From positions 2,154,180-2,180,749 of the forward strand of contig BFEA01000157.1 of NCBI GenBank assembly GCA_003427395.1: a DNA stretch of 26,570 nt. Direction: 5' to 3'. Made by a program: the position numbers and the translations under genes. Position 1 is the stretch's first letter. Every line of letters starts with the position of its first letter. The notes below the pieces were generated by a model, which ran no database searches, was not told the origin of the DNA, and saw nothing but the letters and a program-made list of their open reading frames with translations. This DNA is from Chara braunii. Its lineage: Eukaryota; Streptophyta; Charophyceae; Charales; Characeae. This document shows, piece after piece, positions 17,075 through 26,570 of the stretch.

Positions 17075-17662
17075 ACTTTCGTCGAGTTCGAGTAATGTAT
17101 GGGTAGAAGGGTGGAAGCGTGTGAAGAGATGGTTTGGGGAATCCGTTGATCATAGGAAGAATAAGACATGCCTGCTTCGTGATTGTAAAGTTGTTCTGGA
17201 ACGTGGTTCTGTGGTGACAGTGAAACACTTGCGGAAATGGAAAAAAGTGAATGCAAAAGGTAAGAGATTCCTGATTTCTTTGCTAAAATTCAGAAGCAAA
17301 CGAGCTTTGGCGGCTCGCTGTGATCTAGATTTTTTTGTTGAATCGGTTCCCGGTCATTAAGGATTTTCATCGAAAGAGCACTAGAACGTTGTTACGGCGT
17401 ATTATCAACGCTGCAATCAAGAATGGGTACGGTTTTACTCTCCAAAAGAAGTTGGTGGTTAGAGTCCAATTTAATGATTGTATTAGTTTGGGTGAGGTGC
17501 GTAGGTTAATGGATGGTAAGATCAACTCATTTCAAATCTCGTTGACTGTACGTAAGGCCTTGAAGCGGGAGATTAGTCTGGACAAAAAATCCGTTTGTTG
17601 CTAATATTTTACACAATCATTGGCACTGCTCATGTCGTGAGATTGTTGTTTGCACTTGTGCA
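17049..17662 (+). pseudogene. Region between GIY-YIG and RT of the Penelope-like element
   Basis: Basic, hydrophobic protein-like frames, RNFELSSSSSNVWVEGWKRV and then LNRFPVIKDFHRKSTRTLLR to about 17604, with a shift near 17335. In the next frame NHWHCSCREIVVCTC (from about 17615) gives a Cys/His cluster that may bind zinc; it joins the RT frame at 17666. No named domain recognised. Confidence 0.5.
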
Positions 17663-17665
17663 AAC

Positions 17666-18979
17666 TTGTCGCTTCCTCGGTCTAATTCCAGACACGCACG
17701 TTTCCGGATTCGGGAGGATGATCGTGTCCCTTCTTTTGTGCATAATGCTTGTCATGTTCCAAGATGTACTAAGTCGAATAGAGTGGAGTTGTTGTGTAAG
17801 GAACTATCGGAAACCAGTGAGGGGTGGAGTATTGGAGGATGTGACCCTTCGATTTTCAGTCGGGAGGAAGTTGCCACATGTTTCAATCGTTCTCGACACG
17901 CATCTGATGTGCTGCCTGTTGAAGCGGTGTACTGGGTAAAAGAGTTGTATCACGAAGTGGTCATGTCATCAGTTGATAGAAATCCAGGGGAGACTGTGGT
18001 AATGTGTCCCAGACTGTACTACGAAGCCAGTCAAGATTTGTTTGAACGAAGTAGCTGTTATGTTGCCCAATTAGATTCCGAGGAAAAGATTTTAGCATGA
18101 GGAAAGTTTGAGTACAAGGAACTTGGTTTGGAGCGAATGGGGAAATCGTCCGCTAAAGGGAGCATCGACAAGGGATATGCGATCCCTAAGCATAAAGATC
18201 TGGAGCATTTTCGCCCCATCTTTTCGACTTTTAGTGAGTCGTGTGGCCCTGCAAGTTAGAAAGCTTCCAAAGCTTTAAACTGTCTGTTGTATGAGCTTTC
18301 TCCTTGTTATCACTTTAACCTCAAATCAGTTGGCGATCTGGCTGGGCAGTTGACAAAAATTAACAAAGCACTTGCACGGAAGGGGAAGAACATGATGGTA
18401 GCGGGAGCATCCTATGATATCAAGGACATGTTCTCCCGTCTCCCTCATAGCGCTATCTCGGCAGTTGTAGACTAGATGTTGGAGTGGCATAAAAAGAAGG
18501 GTAGGAGCGTCGTCTGGGTGAATCCAAAAGGACAGGGAGTGTCTTTGTATAAGAGTGTTGGGGATTTTAGCTAGTGTAGGCTGACTTTCGGCGAATTGAG
18601 GAAATTTGTGATGTTTAATCTTAAGCACACTTATACAAGTTCATCTGGAATTTTGTTGAAACAAACCCTAGGAATTCCCATGGGTAGCAGTATGAGCCCC
18701 CCGCTTGCATGCATTATGTGCGCTCATTTGGAATGGTTTTTCCTGTGTCCATTACTTGGGATGCGATGTTGTGTGTACAGTATTAGGTTGATGGATGACG
18801 TATCTTTGTTTTGTAGCGGTAAGAAGGATAAAGGTGCCTCGTTGATCAGAGCCTCAGAAGTGAGGAGGAAGTTTGAGAAATGTTACCCCCTCACCTTGTC
18901 CTTAAAAAGAACGGACAATGGTACAGAGGTTCGAGAATTATTGGGCTGTGCCTTGGAAATTCGGGAAGGTTCGACATGA
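17666..18979 (+). pseudogene. Penelope-like reverse transcriptase, constant frame with four stops
   Basis: One frame runs the whole length with only TGA 18098-18100, TAG 18257-18259, TAG 18473-18475 and TAG 18572-18574 before the final TGA at 18977. The motifs in order are SIDKGYAIPKHKDLEHFRPI (start of the RT fingers), ASYDIKDMFSRLPHSAI (motif A with Asp), LLKQTLGIPMGSSMSPPLAC (motif B) and YSIRLMDDVSLF (motif C with the Asp-Asp pair; Met replaces the usual Val/Ala before DD). These fit Penelope-like RTs, which are related to telomerase reverse transcriptase. The thumb lies beyond 18979 inside the 3' pseudo-LTR after a one-base shift near 18976. All catalytic Asp are present; inactivation is by nonsense and frameshift. 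Confidence 0.8.
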
Positions 18980-19613
18980 GGACTGTCTAAAACGGGGTTT
19001 GGACATGCACATCCGGGCAGGCCAAGATTTTGACTCTTAGTCCAATAAGACCCAAAAGGCTACAACTATTACAGGTTGGCTCACCCAGATTGATAGAAAT
19101 CCGTCGTTGCGCGACAAGATACCAAGACAGGTAGTACTTTTGAAAATGGTCTTTCAACGAAAAGGCTTTTCGGTCGAATTTTTTGTCAAAGTCCTCGAAG
19201 ATTTTGTTGTGAGGAGGGGTCCGATCTGGGAACTGACTGCGAGCCTGATACGATGTTTTCAGTCTAACCAGGGCAGGCGTACGTAGGTTACGGTTTCGGT
19301 AGTGTTTGAAGTTAACATACATTGAGCTTAGTTTAGTTTTGCATTCTCTCTCACAGCGGATTCGTCTTGTCGTCGTCCCCAGCGAGCGCTTTGCGTTTTG
19401 TTGACGACGACTGTCGCCATTTTGAATATTGGATCGCACAGTGGTTCTTGGGGATGAGGCACAAAAGGTGGGGCGAAGAAGGGATGGGAACCCCATGATG
19501 TTAATTTCTCCTATTGAACATCCCGCGACACGGGTCCTTCGTTGAAGTTGTATGTCAATTGTAACTACGTACTCCTTTGTGTGTATGTGTTCTTTGTTTT
19601 GCCCCTTGTGCAG
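18929..19613 (+). repeat. Pseudo-LTR, 3' copy
   Basis: Direct copy of 14616-15329. It starts inside the RT coding end (ELLGCALEIRE), shifts frame near 18976 and meets TAG after the QDFDS residues, while the 5' copy is open there. A hairpin of 8 bp (19370-19377 with 19403-19410) is shared with the 5' copy (15088-15094 with 15120-15126). Confidence 0.85.
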
Positions 19614-19892
19614 CGGTCACATGCGCAGTTGTCTCAAATATTAAAAAACAATCAAAAAATTAAACCACCATCACATTTCTCAAGCAAAAAGTTCAAATGA
19701 GGCACGGCATGCACCACATCCTTTGGGGGTCGGCCTACCAGAGCCTTTTGGCTGGCGGTGTCAAGCAAAACGAACAAAATATGTGTCGTACTGGTTCCGT
19801 TTTTTGTTGCGCAGTACAAATCCGGCTCGGGAAAAAGAGGCTCGGAAACACTGGTTATTTAAATGCTTTCACGAATTTGAGAAAGGTTCACT
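19614..19892. other. Gene-free stretch after the Penelope-like element
   Basis: Short AT-rich part, then mixed sequence; overlapping short frames have no protein character. It continues the sequence that lay right of the inverted-repeat element before the Penelope-like insertion. Confidence 0.5.
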
Positions 19893-20322
19893 TAGGGGCT
19901 CGCCACACAGCCTTTCGAAACGAGGGAAATGGAGGTGCCCTCGTCACCACACAGTTTTTCAAAACCCGATTTCGAGAAATGGTCTCGAAAGTTGTCAGAG
20001 GAACCCCGTCCGAAAAGACTTTCGAAGTGGAATGCCCCTCCCGCCTGTCATGACCCTCTTTTCAAAAGCCCTCTCCCAGTATTTCGAAAAAATGGCCATC
20101 TTCAGACATCTGTCACAATCCCTACCCTGACCCGTACAAGTTGCAGTTTTTCTGTTTTGTTTTGTTTTGTTTTGTTTTGTGTTGTTGTTTTTTGCTTTAG
20201 CGCGGTTTGAAAAGTATGTGTGGCGAAAGGGGGGGGGGGGGGGGGTAGCGTCGACCTTTCGAATTTCGTCTGCCAAATTTCAAAAAAATGCCTCCTTTCG
20301 AAAGGTTGTGTGGCGAGCCCCT
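19893..20322. mobile_element. Inverted-repeat (MITE-like) element, about 430 bp
   Basis: The left end AGGGGCTCGCCACACA (with GCCTTTCGAAA) at 19893-19919 matches the reverse complement of the right end at 20296-20322 over 27 bases with one difference. The interior has repeated TTTCGAAA and TCGAAA motifs, (TTTTG)n at 20153-20180 and a run of 17 G at about 20230. It encodes no protein. A TTA precedes the left GGGG, but TGC follows the right end, so no target-site duplication is established. Confidence 0.7.
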
Positions 20323-20323
20323 G

Positions 20324-22900
20324 CTATTTTACAAACTATGCCCAACCACTAACTCAAACACACAGTTAATGGAAGGCCCAAAATTCAGGATTTTTCGCTG
20401 CATCACTACAAGCAATGCCGTCAAAACTTTTGCAAACGAACAATGCAGGCTCATAATGTAAATATCAAAAAAACAAACAGGCAAAAAAATATATAAAAAA
20501 AAAGTGAACAACACTATAAAACCTTATTTCAATAAAAAAAAATTCGTCGAAAATGACACCACCTTAGTAACCACGAATGGTGCATCAACCCAAGCTATTA
20601 TCCGCGGTTTTTTGGTAATAGCGGGAGTTTCTGCAAAGCTCCACTTTTGCTTTGTTTTGTTCAGCATTCGATCTAACACCTTGGAGCCTGCAGTGGGTGG
20701 GCGTCTGGCCTACTCTCCGTTATCATTTTTTAACATGTGAATTTCAAGGTGTGGGAGATGGGGAGTGGCTCTCGGAGTTTCCATGGAGATCGCCCGAGTG
20801 GGGGGACGATAGATGCAGGATGGAGACAGAGAGAGATAGTGGATTTGAAAAATTCCTTGGCTAGGAATTATGAGCGGAAAGGGGACAGAGGGAGGGACCC
20901 TCGTCAGTACATTTTGTTGGAATATTTTAATGCAGGTTTTTCCCAAAAGCTCTCGTGGTGGATTTTGAAAATTTTAACAGCAAATCAAACGGTGTAGGCA
21001 CACCAACTGTTTTGGCAGTTCATCAACGAAACCAGACATTGAGACGAGAATTTATTGCTCAAGTCATTAAAATATAAAGCAAAATCGCCAAAAAAGAAAA
21101 CGTTAATCAAGATAGGGACAAAGAGGGAATGGAATGAAAACTCGAGACTGGTTTTTTTTTTAGAGAGGTTAAGATCACAAAGTAACTCGTCAAAGGGTGT
21201 CTTTTATGTTCTTCGTCCAAGAGGGAAAGAGGTGACACTCATTCAATAGAAATAAAATGTGGTCGTTCGTCCGAGGAAAGGTAGGCTCAGATAGAGTGCA
21301 AAAATAATGAAATATTGTCACCCCAGTAGAAGGTTGAAAGTTATTGTGATTTTAAACTACTCTCACGAGGGGAATTAACATATATTACCATGCAACAATA
21401 ATATTTAAGTTTCTGTATAATCTTAGCACAACGAATTTTCGTTTTGTTGAGAGTTATATTCTACAGCACTCTGACAACAAGTCTCCGCGGAGATGATCGT
21501 CATAAACGATACGAATAATGTGTGATAAAATACATTGCAAGCAAAAATGTGACTGCTTCTTTCGAAAAGTTCAAGCAACCGAAAAAAAATAAAAGAATTT
21601 GGGATAAAATACGTTGCAAGCAAAAACATGATCGCTTCTCATACGATGTGATTCTCCTTTTGAAAACGGGTAACTCAACAACAAAGAAAGTAATCATTTT
21701 AATACAAAAGAGCGGTAAAGAAATGAAGGATTGAAAATGAAGAGTATTATTGTATTACTACTCTTTAACCACTCGTTATACTCACGAAGTTGATCGCTGC
21801 CTAATTGACAGGAAACATCAAAGATCGTATGATATCTTCAACACCTTCCAATGAGCAAGCAAGACGTTACTACCACAACAGAACATAGAACAATAGTGAA
21901 AATTATGAATGTGGCAATACCAAAGGATACAGAGTGGGTTATACAAAATATATTGACAGAGAAATGAAAAATTTAAACAACACTTATTGGCTAATAAGGA
22001 AGAAAAACCATTAGCAATCCTCCTTTTACCAGGTCTCGTTCACTACGCTTACCACAACGACATAATTTAGTTAAGAAAAGTTTATCACGAATGTTCAAGG
22101 AAAAAACAAATACTCGAATAAAAAAATTATTCATTGTATAACAAATCTTTAGGTTAAAAGTGACGGATAGGAATCATGACATAGTCACGAGTGTTGCTTC
22201 AACGTAATCATATATACAATTTATCATTCGAGTTATTGTTTCAATCATGTTTAATTCCAAGCTCTACAAGTTTATAGGCACTTCGAATATGAAGGTGTCG
22301 ACATCAGGGAAAAACAAGAGCATACGCATTGAACCTTCACATCATTCAAATTCATAGTTAAGAGAAAAAAGATAGGCAATATGGTTGACCAAATTAGTAG
22401 TTTGTGGTATCTGCCCTCAAAAGGCGAAAAGAATCATACGACAAAAGAACGACTTAAGAAACTCATAACGCATGAGCTAAGAGGAGAGAGATTGAATTTT
22501 ACAATATCGACGAGTGACTTATCAAAGGTAAACCATGTTTAGGATATGATTCTACAAACAGTAGGAATGACGTTCGCCCCCCTTATTGTCAGATTGAGTA
22601 TTTTTGCCATAATAAAAAAAAAATATTGGAAATAGGTTTCTTAACAATAAATATCAATAATCAAATGATGTTTTACAAAAAGTCATTTTTACTTTCATAA
22701 TGACAATCCTTTTCTTTCTTACTTCCAACGTTGAATCAACGATTTCGTCCTTCTAATAAATCTTTATGATTTTGGTTTTCTTCGACGATCTTAATATGCG
22801 GTGACTTCTTTTATTAAACTTTTGTTATCATTGGTTGATATGACTCACCTAAAAGAATGAACCGTAATTTTTTTGAACTCCAACATATAGGCGGAATTTC
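20324..22900. other. AT-rich gene-free region
   Basis: Composition drops sharply to AT-rich right after the inverted-repeat element. Frames are short and without protein character. One direct repeat is visible: GATAAAATACRTTGCAAGCA at about 21525 and 21604. Nothing else recognised. Confidence 0.6.
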
Positions 22901-22913
22901 ATATCATCATACA

Positions 22914-23076
22914 CTACAACTTCTCCATCTTTAAACGTGTCATAACCTCCTTAAGTTTTTTTAAGTTTTGCTTGGCATCGCGCCACTTTTTCAACTCGTT
23001 GAGATAAAACTCTTTCAAAGCCTCGTTCTCAATACGGTATTGTTGAAGTGGGTCGTAATATTGCTCACAAAGTTTT
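22914..23076 (-). pseudogene. Possible exon of a coiled-coil protein
   Basis: The minus-strand frame LCEQYYDPLQQYRIENEALK then EFYLNELKKWRDAKQNLKKL ends in a stop after RLKMEKL. It starts just after TGCATTCACAG, a good 3' splice-site match with a pyrimidine-rich run upstream. Heptad-like spacing of Leu/Ile with Lys/Glu indicates a coiled coil. The frame stands out from the surrounding AT-rich DNA. It may be the last exon of a host gene or a relic; family not recognised. Confidence 0.35.
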
Positions 23077-23189
23077 CTGTGAATGCAGAAGAACGCATAG
23101 GTGAAGCGCACAGTCACATGTCAACCTACCATAGTTGAAAAAACAAGGATGTTTCTTCGCTTGTTCTTAAAGCAAAAAACAAATTGTCT

Positions 23190-23430
23190 TTAAGTCTTAT
23201 CAATCTCAACCTTCATTTTCTCAATATTATCATTCTCCTTCAAGTTGTTTTTTTCTTAAGCAACACATCACGTATAAGGTTCAACTTATCATTCATTGTT
23301 TTTATTATTTGCGTCAATAACTCTTCACATTTTATTTTTTCGTAGAGTCGTAACTGTTTTTCATCATTTTTACATTTTAAATATTCCTCTTTATGTTTTA
23401 TTGCTTGCTCATACTTTTTCTTCAATATTA
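23190..23430 (-). pseudogene. Possible upstream exon of the same coiled-coil protein, frameshifted
   Basis: The minus strand reads KKKYEQAIKHKEEYLKCKND, then LLTQIIKTMNDKLNLIRDVL, followed by a stop after KKKTT. One base shift in the A-run continues the helix as NNLKENDNIEKMKVEIDKT before a stop at 23190-23192. Lys/Glu/Asn-rich heptads match the character of 22914-23076, 120 bases further on the same strand. AT-rich DNA easily encodes Lys/Asn-rich strings, so coding is uncertain. Confidence 0.3.
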
Positions 23431-24089
23431 TATTAAACCTTCAACAATATGTTCATTAATATTCATTCATTGACATATGCATTCACTACCACTAACATAT
23501 TGTCATAAAGTAGAAGTGTCGTCAAAAAAGTTAGTGGTGGGAAAAAAAACTAAGTGAAGTTCGCCAAGGAGGATAAGGTTCTACTGAAAATTAAGATTGT
23601 TTAGGTATTCATAATTAACAATAAACATGATTGTAGGAGATACATTATAAGTCATTGTAATGAAAGAATGAAGAGTCGGAGAGTTCAATGAATGTTGTTG
23701 TGAAAGTACATTGAAACAAAATTACTCAGGGTATACTCACACTATAATTTTTTCTCCTCAACTCTAAACATTACTACGGTTTTATTTATCAAGTCGAGGT
23801 GTAATTGCGATTAGATACATTTAGTATGGCGATTGAGGGCAATTAGATACATTTAGAGAACCACTAGTTTGAGTATACCCTCGATCGGCGTACTAGTTTT
23901 ATGTAGGTTACTTTGCGAAAATGAAGTGTCCGCGAATCGAATTTGACATACACAATCATCTAGTGAATAAATATTATTGAACTTGCAACCACACCGATTG
24001 TCAAAACGATACAACGATAAACCCATCATGAAACAATCATTGCAGATCAAGGAGGGAGATATAACAAAGAAGATAGGTTAAGACAGCAA
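23431..24089. other. AT-rich gene-free stretch
   Basis: No protein-like frame. A short direct repeat, GATTAGATACATTTAG versus AATTAGATACATTTAG, near 23809 and 23839. Confidence 0.5.
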
Positions 24090-24256
24090 AAAAAAAAAAA
24101 AAAAGGAAGGAAGAGTAGAAAGAAAACGTAAGTAGAGTAAAGAAAGACATGAGATATGAAAAGTTCTTTAAGAGAGCAAGAAAGAGAAAAGAAGGAAGGA
24201 AGAGTAGAAAGAAAACGTAAGTAGAGCAAGGAAAGACATGAGATATAGAAAGTTCT
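24090..24256 (+). repeat. Purine-rich tandem repeat, 89 bp x about 1.8
   Basis: GGAAGGAAGAGTAGAAAGAA starts at 24105 and 24194 and is followed in both by AACGTAAGTAGAG, AAAGACATGAGATAT and AAAGTTCT. Preceded by A18. Minus-strand Leu/Ser/Phe-rich frames over it are by-products of the polypyrimidine strand. Confidence 0.85.
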
Positions 24257-25330
24257 CACAAGCTCAACTACGTTACTTAAAAGTAATTAAAACGTGAAAA
24301 ATCGTCTAGCAAAATGAACAAAGTTCATGCGGAGGCTAACCTAACGGGTTTTGGTTGATCGTCGTATCAACGTTCATCAACTAACGTTTGTCGCTAAAAT
24401 TTCAAGACAACGCTTCAAATATGCTTATAAAGAAGCATAATAATCCGAGATATAGAAAAACAACTCATCGTAAAATTAAAAAATAAATAAAAATGATGCA
24501 ATCATCTAAATAAAATAAATTGATTAAAAAATATAAAAATTAAGAAATGAACGAATTTAGAATTCCTACAATAAATACTAACAAAATCCAAAGTATCAAA
24601 ATTGATATCAATCCGTAGCAAAAACACAAAGCAATCGTTGACAGTAACTTTAACAACTAGGGAGTAGTTATACCACATCATAAAACCTTCGATATATATC
24701 TATTTTTTTTTATAACCTTCCAGAAGACAAATTGAACATTGAAAGAAAAATTTAACCAAAACTTCAAAGTGCTTATAGATATTTGACCACAACTTCAAAA
24801 TGGTTATAGATCGAACGTTCACCACAAACATGAAAAGAAACTTTGTCGTCAATTTATTATGTTAGTAAAAAGACCATTTGATATAATTCGAGCATGCAGC
24901 TCGAAGAGGTAGGTAGATCAAATTGCGTTGCAAGTTTTGCAACCGTTAAGCATGTTAGGCAATGACCAATCCCAAAAGTCAAGTAACTATATCATATTCA
25001 ACATTTATCGATCCTAGATCGGACCAGAATCTATTATTTATGGAAATATTTGTTCCCGGTATGTAATTGTCGTTGCCAAAACAAGTTTGTGCGAGCCTAG
25101 GTTAACGAAGCTGTCTTCCAAGGCTCACGAGCCTGCGACTGCGTCTTTTCAAACTCGTCTGCCGATTCTTTTTGGGGGGGGGAGAAGGGAAAGAAAATAT
25201 TCTATCAATATGCAATATAACAATAGGTCGGAAATCCTCATAAACAACCCGAAAGTGACGTTCATTGGGAACTTCCAAACTTCGGTTTAGTCGTTTAACA
25301 CTCGTCGAATTTTCTATTTAAAAAAAAAAA
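24257..25330. other. AT-rich gene-free stretch
   Basis: No protein-like frame on either strand. One short tandem motif, ACTTCAAARTGSTTATAGAT at about 24761 and 24795 (period about 34). Confidence 0.5.
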
Positions 25331-26560
25331 TCATTGAGCCCTCTGCTCTCCAGGTTGCCTACTTCTAACTTATAATGTGATCATGCCTATTAACCATGAT
25401 ATCAATCTACAATCGACAGCGAGGAGCAGTCGCCCCAATCCCCCCTAATACTCCATCCTTCCCCAAAACCACCATCTGCCAACCTCATGAGGCTGATTGA
25501 ACAAAGTGACCATGTTCTTAATTTTTTGCCTCCCTAAGCTAAGAGCATAATCCCAACTTCCCTTCTTTGACTATCCATGCCCATGCACCCTTGATGCCCC
25601 ATGTTCTAATAAACCAACTACATCCCACCGGAGATCTGCCCTCATTGCAATTCCACATGTTCCAGACAACGTGGATTTATTTCCTCAATTGGACCAGTAA
25701 TTATGTTCCAAACAACCAACATCTAACAGACCTTTGCCATCAACTTGAAGGACGAACTTGTTTCGGTGCTCTCAGAGTACCAAGCAAATTACTCATTTGC
25801 TAACATGTGCTAAATATTTATTCCCCACGAGTCCTAACCAATTTGTTGGGAGATCTCCCATCATTACCCAATCTCGGTCTCAAACCCAGTCATTTATCAT
25901 AGCATCTTTCCAATATATGCTCCACCACTTTCGTATTCTCTTCAAGACGGGACAATTCCACCAAAGATGAAGGTTGAACTCAAATGGTCACTAACACCTT
26001 TTGCACTTGAGTCGATCTTCATGCCCTTCCCTAGGAGTCACACTGCAGATAGGGTGACGAGCACAGATATCTGTCACAACAGGGCAACTTTCGTTGTGAA
26101 GGTAAAATTTTTAACTGAGTTCATAGTGGTTTGAAGGAGATAGTCACCATAATGGAGGTGTTGGGAATTAGTGTTTCCCACATCTGTAGAGTCGACTGAG
26201 TGAGTGGTTTTTTTTGTCTGCCGCACTCTTAGTCAGTTGGTTATATCCATCCATAGGTAAGGTTCTACCTGCAGGTCCCCTTCCCCTTCAACCCCAGCCA
26301 GCGGGATCTAGTCTTTGTGTTTCCAACAACTTCTGTGGACCTCTTCAGTGACCCAAATTTGGGAAAGAAGGTACCATCATTTACCTGTATCTGATTGCAG
26401 TACCAACTCTCGTGTTGGCAAGATGGAGGTCCACTTCTGTCATTTCCAAACCCCAATCTCCTAATTCTCTATCAGTTTTCAGTATTCCGTTCTCGAGCGC
26501 ATCGACCCCCGCCTTTTCTCGCGAAAAGCGGGAGCCCTCTCGACCATGTCACGCAAGAGT
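25331..26560 (-). pseudogene. Decayed LINE C-terminal region (zf-RVT-like)
   Basis: Composition rises again here. The minus strand has pieces in several frames that read like the end of a non-LTR retrotransposon protein: near 25960-25880 LHLWWNCPVLKRIRKWWSIY, which matches the 'H..W.C.....IW.WW' end of a zf-RVT finger, then further down SLGRQKIKNMVTLFNQPHEV and GRWWFWGRMEY. The upstream open piece 26265-26456 has no clear motif. Many stops and shifts. It is not a close copy of the first LINE (3099-4013). Confidence 0.4.
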
Positions 26561-26570
26561 AAAAAAAAAA
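26561..26570 (+). repeat. Terminal A10 at the window edge
   Basis: Ten A at the end of the window. It could be the start of a poly(A) tail or simple repeat continuing outside; not interpretable alone. Confidence 0.5.

Larger units (their letters stand above)
14619..19606 (+). mobile_element. Penelope-like retroelement, full-length but mutated
   Basis: It has two direct pseudo-LTRs of about 0.7 kb (14616-15329 and 18929-19613) flanking a coding interior. The order is zinc-knuckle protein, SAP-like motif, GIY-YIG endonuclease, Cys-rich segment, reverse transcriptase. The end of the RT frame runs into the 3' pseudo-LTR, so the 5' pseudo-LTR begins with a copy of RT C-terminal coding sequence, a hallmark of tandemly arranged Penelope-like elements. 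The outer edges share TGTGCAGCGGT (14608-14618 and 19607-19617); about 6 of these 11 bases may be microhomology with the pseudo-LTR end. GIY-YIG placed before RT matches the permuted Penelope-like elements (Chlamys and related) described from the green lineage and protists. Frames are broken by at least six shifts and several stops, so it is inactive. Confidence 0.85.

Noticed and set aside
17666-18979. Stop codon reassignment (TAG/TAA read as Gln, as in some green algae)
   Set aside because: TGA also occurs in frame, and the same elements carry several one-base frameshifts; ordinary decay explains both.
24047-24259. Minus-strand Leu/Ser/Phe-rich frame
   Set aside because: It is the complement of a purine-rich tandem repeat; hydrophobic character comes from CTT/TTC codons.

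Overview
This is a repeat-dominated stretch of eukaryotic nuclear DNA: a 569-base run of N inside a scaffold, long microsatellites, poly(A)-tailed insertions with target-site duplications, and decayed retroelement reading frames. There are no compact operons, ribosome binding sites, RNA genes or CRISPR arrays. The retroelement repertoire is a Penelope-like element whose GIY-YIG nuclease lies before the reverse transcriptase, LINEs with zf-RVT-like C-termini, and a DUF4283-zinc-knuckle gag. This fits the green lineage, and a large charophyte-type genome (Chara-like) is my best guess. That is inference from family content; no host gene proves it.

Layout. (1) 230-4013, minus strand: the C-terminal part of a LINE ORF2, split by a younger 2.5 kb insertion (600-3098, plus strand). 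The insertion ends in A15 and is flanked by an exact 15-bp duplication. It carries a 303-codon Thr-rich ORF and a 3' region built of tandem repeats and at least six copies of a small hairpin. (2) 4756-8668, minus strand: a LINE ORF1/gag-like frame (DUF4283-like fold, then a CCHC knuckle) followed by a long decayed Pro/Gln/charged region. (3) 9060-9880: four consecutive, unrelated tandem duplications upstream of that frame. (4) 10232-12058, minus strand: a second decayed protein-like block of unknown family. (5) 12079-13960: a palindrome, the assembly gap between (CT)n and (TG)n, a duplicated block on both sides of the gap, and a second, 140-bp member of the poly(A) retroposon family with its own 17-bp duplication. 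(6) 13965-14615: an inverted-repeat element with a 4 x 37 bp minisatellite inside. (7) 14619-19606: an essentially full-length but mutated Penelope-like element with about 0.7 kb pseudo-LTRs and an 11-bp match at its two outer edges. (8) 19893-20322: a second inverted-repeat element. (9) 20324-25330: strongly AT-rich DNA with little but short repeats and a possible coiled-coil gene remnant on the minus strand. (10) 25330-26560, minus strand: another LINE C-terminal relic.

How it fits together: the window is a record of nested insertions. A LINE was hit by the 2.5 kb poly(A) retroposon, and an inverted-repeat element was hit at its right edge by the Penelope-like element. All large frames carry stops or frameshifts, so nothing here is confidently an active gene. 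The most informative items are the GIY-YIG-first Penelope-like element and the poly(A) retroposon family, whose two members in this window share a 3' tail.
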